DNA from: Plotosus lineatus
Lineage: Eukaryota > Chordata > Actinopteri > Siluriformes > Plotosidae
Assembly (NCBI GenBank): GCA_024760905.1
Contig: CM045733.1
Coordinates: 21,700,501-21,764,500 of the forward strand
DNA: 64,000 bases
Direction of reading: 5' to 3'
Positions 63,952 through 64,000 of this stretch are shown here, one piece after another. The notes below the pieces were generated by a model. That model was given only the letters and a program-made list of their open reading frames with translations. It did not search any database and was not told the DNA's origin. Made by a program: the position numbers and the translations under genes. Numbering within the stretch: position 1 is the stretch's first letter; the number at the start of each line of letters is the position of its first letter.

Positions 63952-64000
63952 GCTTCCACTTACTTGTTTTTGTACTAAAACCTTTGTGGGTCTTTCCACA

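Larger units (their letters stand above)
63291..64000 (+). repeat. Composite tRNA-array repeat, locus 11
   Basis: Starts in the spacer (GCCAGTGGCTCAGTTTCTCC, CACTCACTGGCATCCA), then an intact-looking tRNA-Ser (63425-63506), the ~360-bp spacer, a Leu-like unit (63869-63951) and more spacer, running out of the window. Confidence 0.85.

Noticed and set aside
5663..64000. CRISPR-like interpretation of the recurring blocks
   Set aside because: Units are hundreds of bases long, spaced irregularly, in both orientations and clearly eukaryotic repeats.

Overview
This window is eukaryotic repeat-rich DNA, most likely from a vertebrate of fish grade (ray-finned fish or lamprey). That assignment is an inference from the repeat families: an RTE-type LINE with the typical GATHER-like endonuclease/RT text, a Rex3-like LINE, a Ty3/Gypsy element with an integrase chromodomain, several Tc1 transposons, tRNA-headed SINEs and a gamma/epsilon-like endogenous retrovirus. 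I found no host protein-coding gene. Every long reading frame is a transposable-element fragment or its antisense shadow.

Layout. 1-3.2 kb: a decayed endogenous retrovirus (pol RNase H, integrase, env) with a SINE in RNase H. 3.3-6.8 kb: an RTE tail, a pogo/Tigger-like DNA element, a Rex3-like LINE fragment and the first copy of a composite repeat carrying tRNA-like genes. 6.8-12.8 kb: a two-ORF CR1/L2-type LINE whose ORF2 starts with a 2A-like peptide motif; an RTE copy is nested in it. 12.8-18.1 kb: Tc1, composite repeat, a tRNA-Ala, a second Tc1 type and an RTE piece. 18.1-22.5 kb: MITE-like palindrome and a Gypsy end whose LTR holds a complete TIR element. 22.5-31.4 kb: composite repeat, SINEs of three kinds, microsatellites and an L1-like ORF1. 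32-37.4 kb: RTE with a deleted catalytic core, an unclassified repeat split by a SINE, a Tc1 and composite repeat with a template-switch palindrome. 37.4-44.5 kb: Rex3-like fragments, composite repeat, and two DNA elements carrying SINE and RTE insertions. 44.5-51.4 kb: a third LINE type, a near full-length Tc1 and composite repeat. 51.45-57.36 kb: one RTE copy split by another in opposite orientation. 57.4-64 kb: composite repeat, more DNA-element copies, an intact-looking tRNA-Ser.

The unifying structure is the composite repeat. It recurs at about a dozen places in both orientations and carries, in a reproducible order, several tRNA-Ala-like, tRNA-Leu-like and tRNA-Ser-like units with conserved spacers. 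I read it as a decayed, amplified tRNA gene cluster that later became a landing zone for transposons. Because the copies are paralogous, many insertions can be dated against an empty copy inside this same window.

The most notable observations are: the 2A-like motif (with Ala where Pro is expected) in the CR1/L2-type LINE; an RTE subfamily with an identical reverse-transcriptase core deletion in two copies; a SINE that looks built from a tRNA head plus both ends of that RTE; the tRNA-array repeat with anticodon changes; and a two-step template-switch scar.
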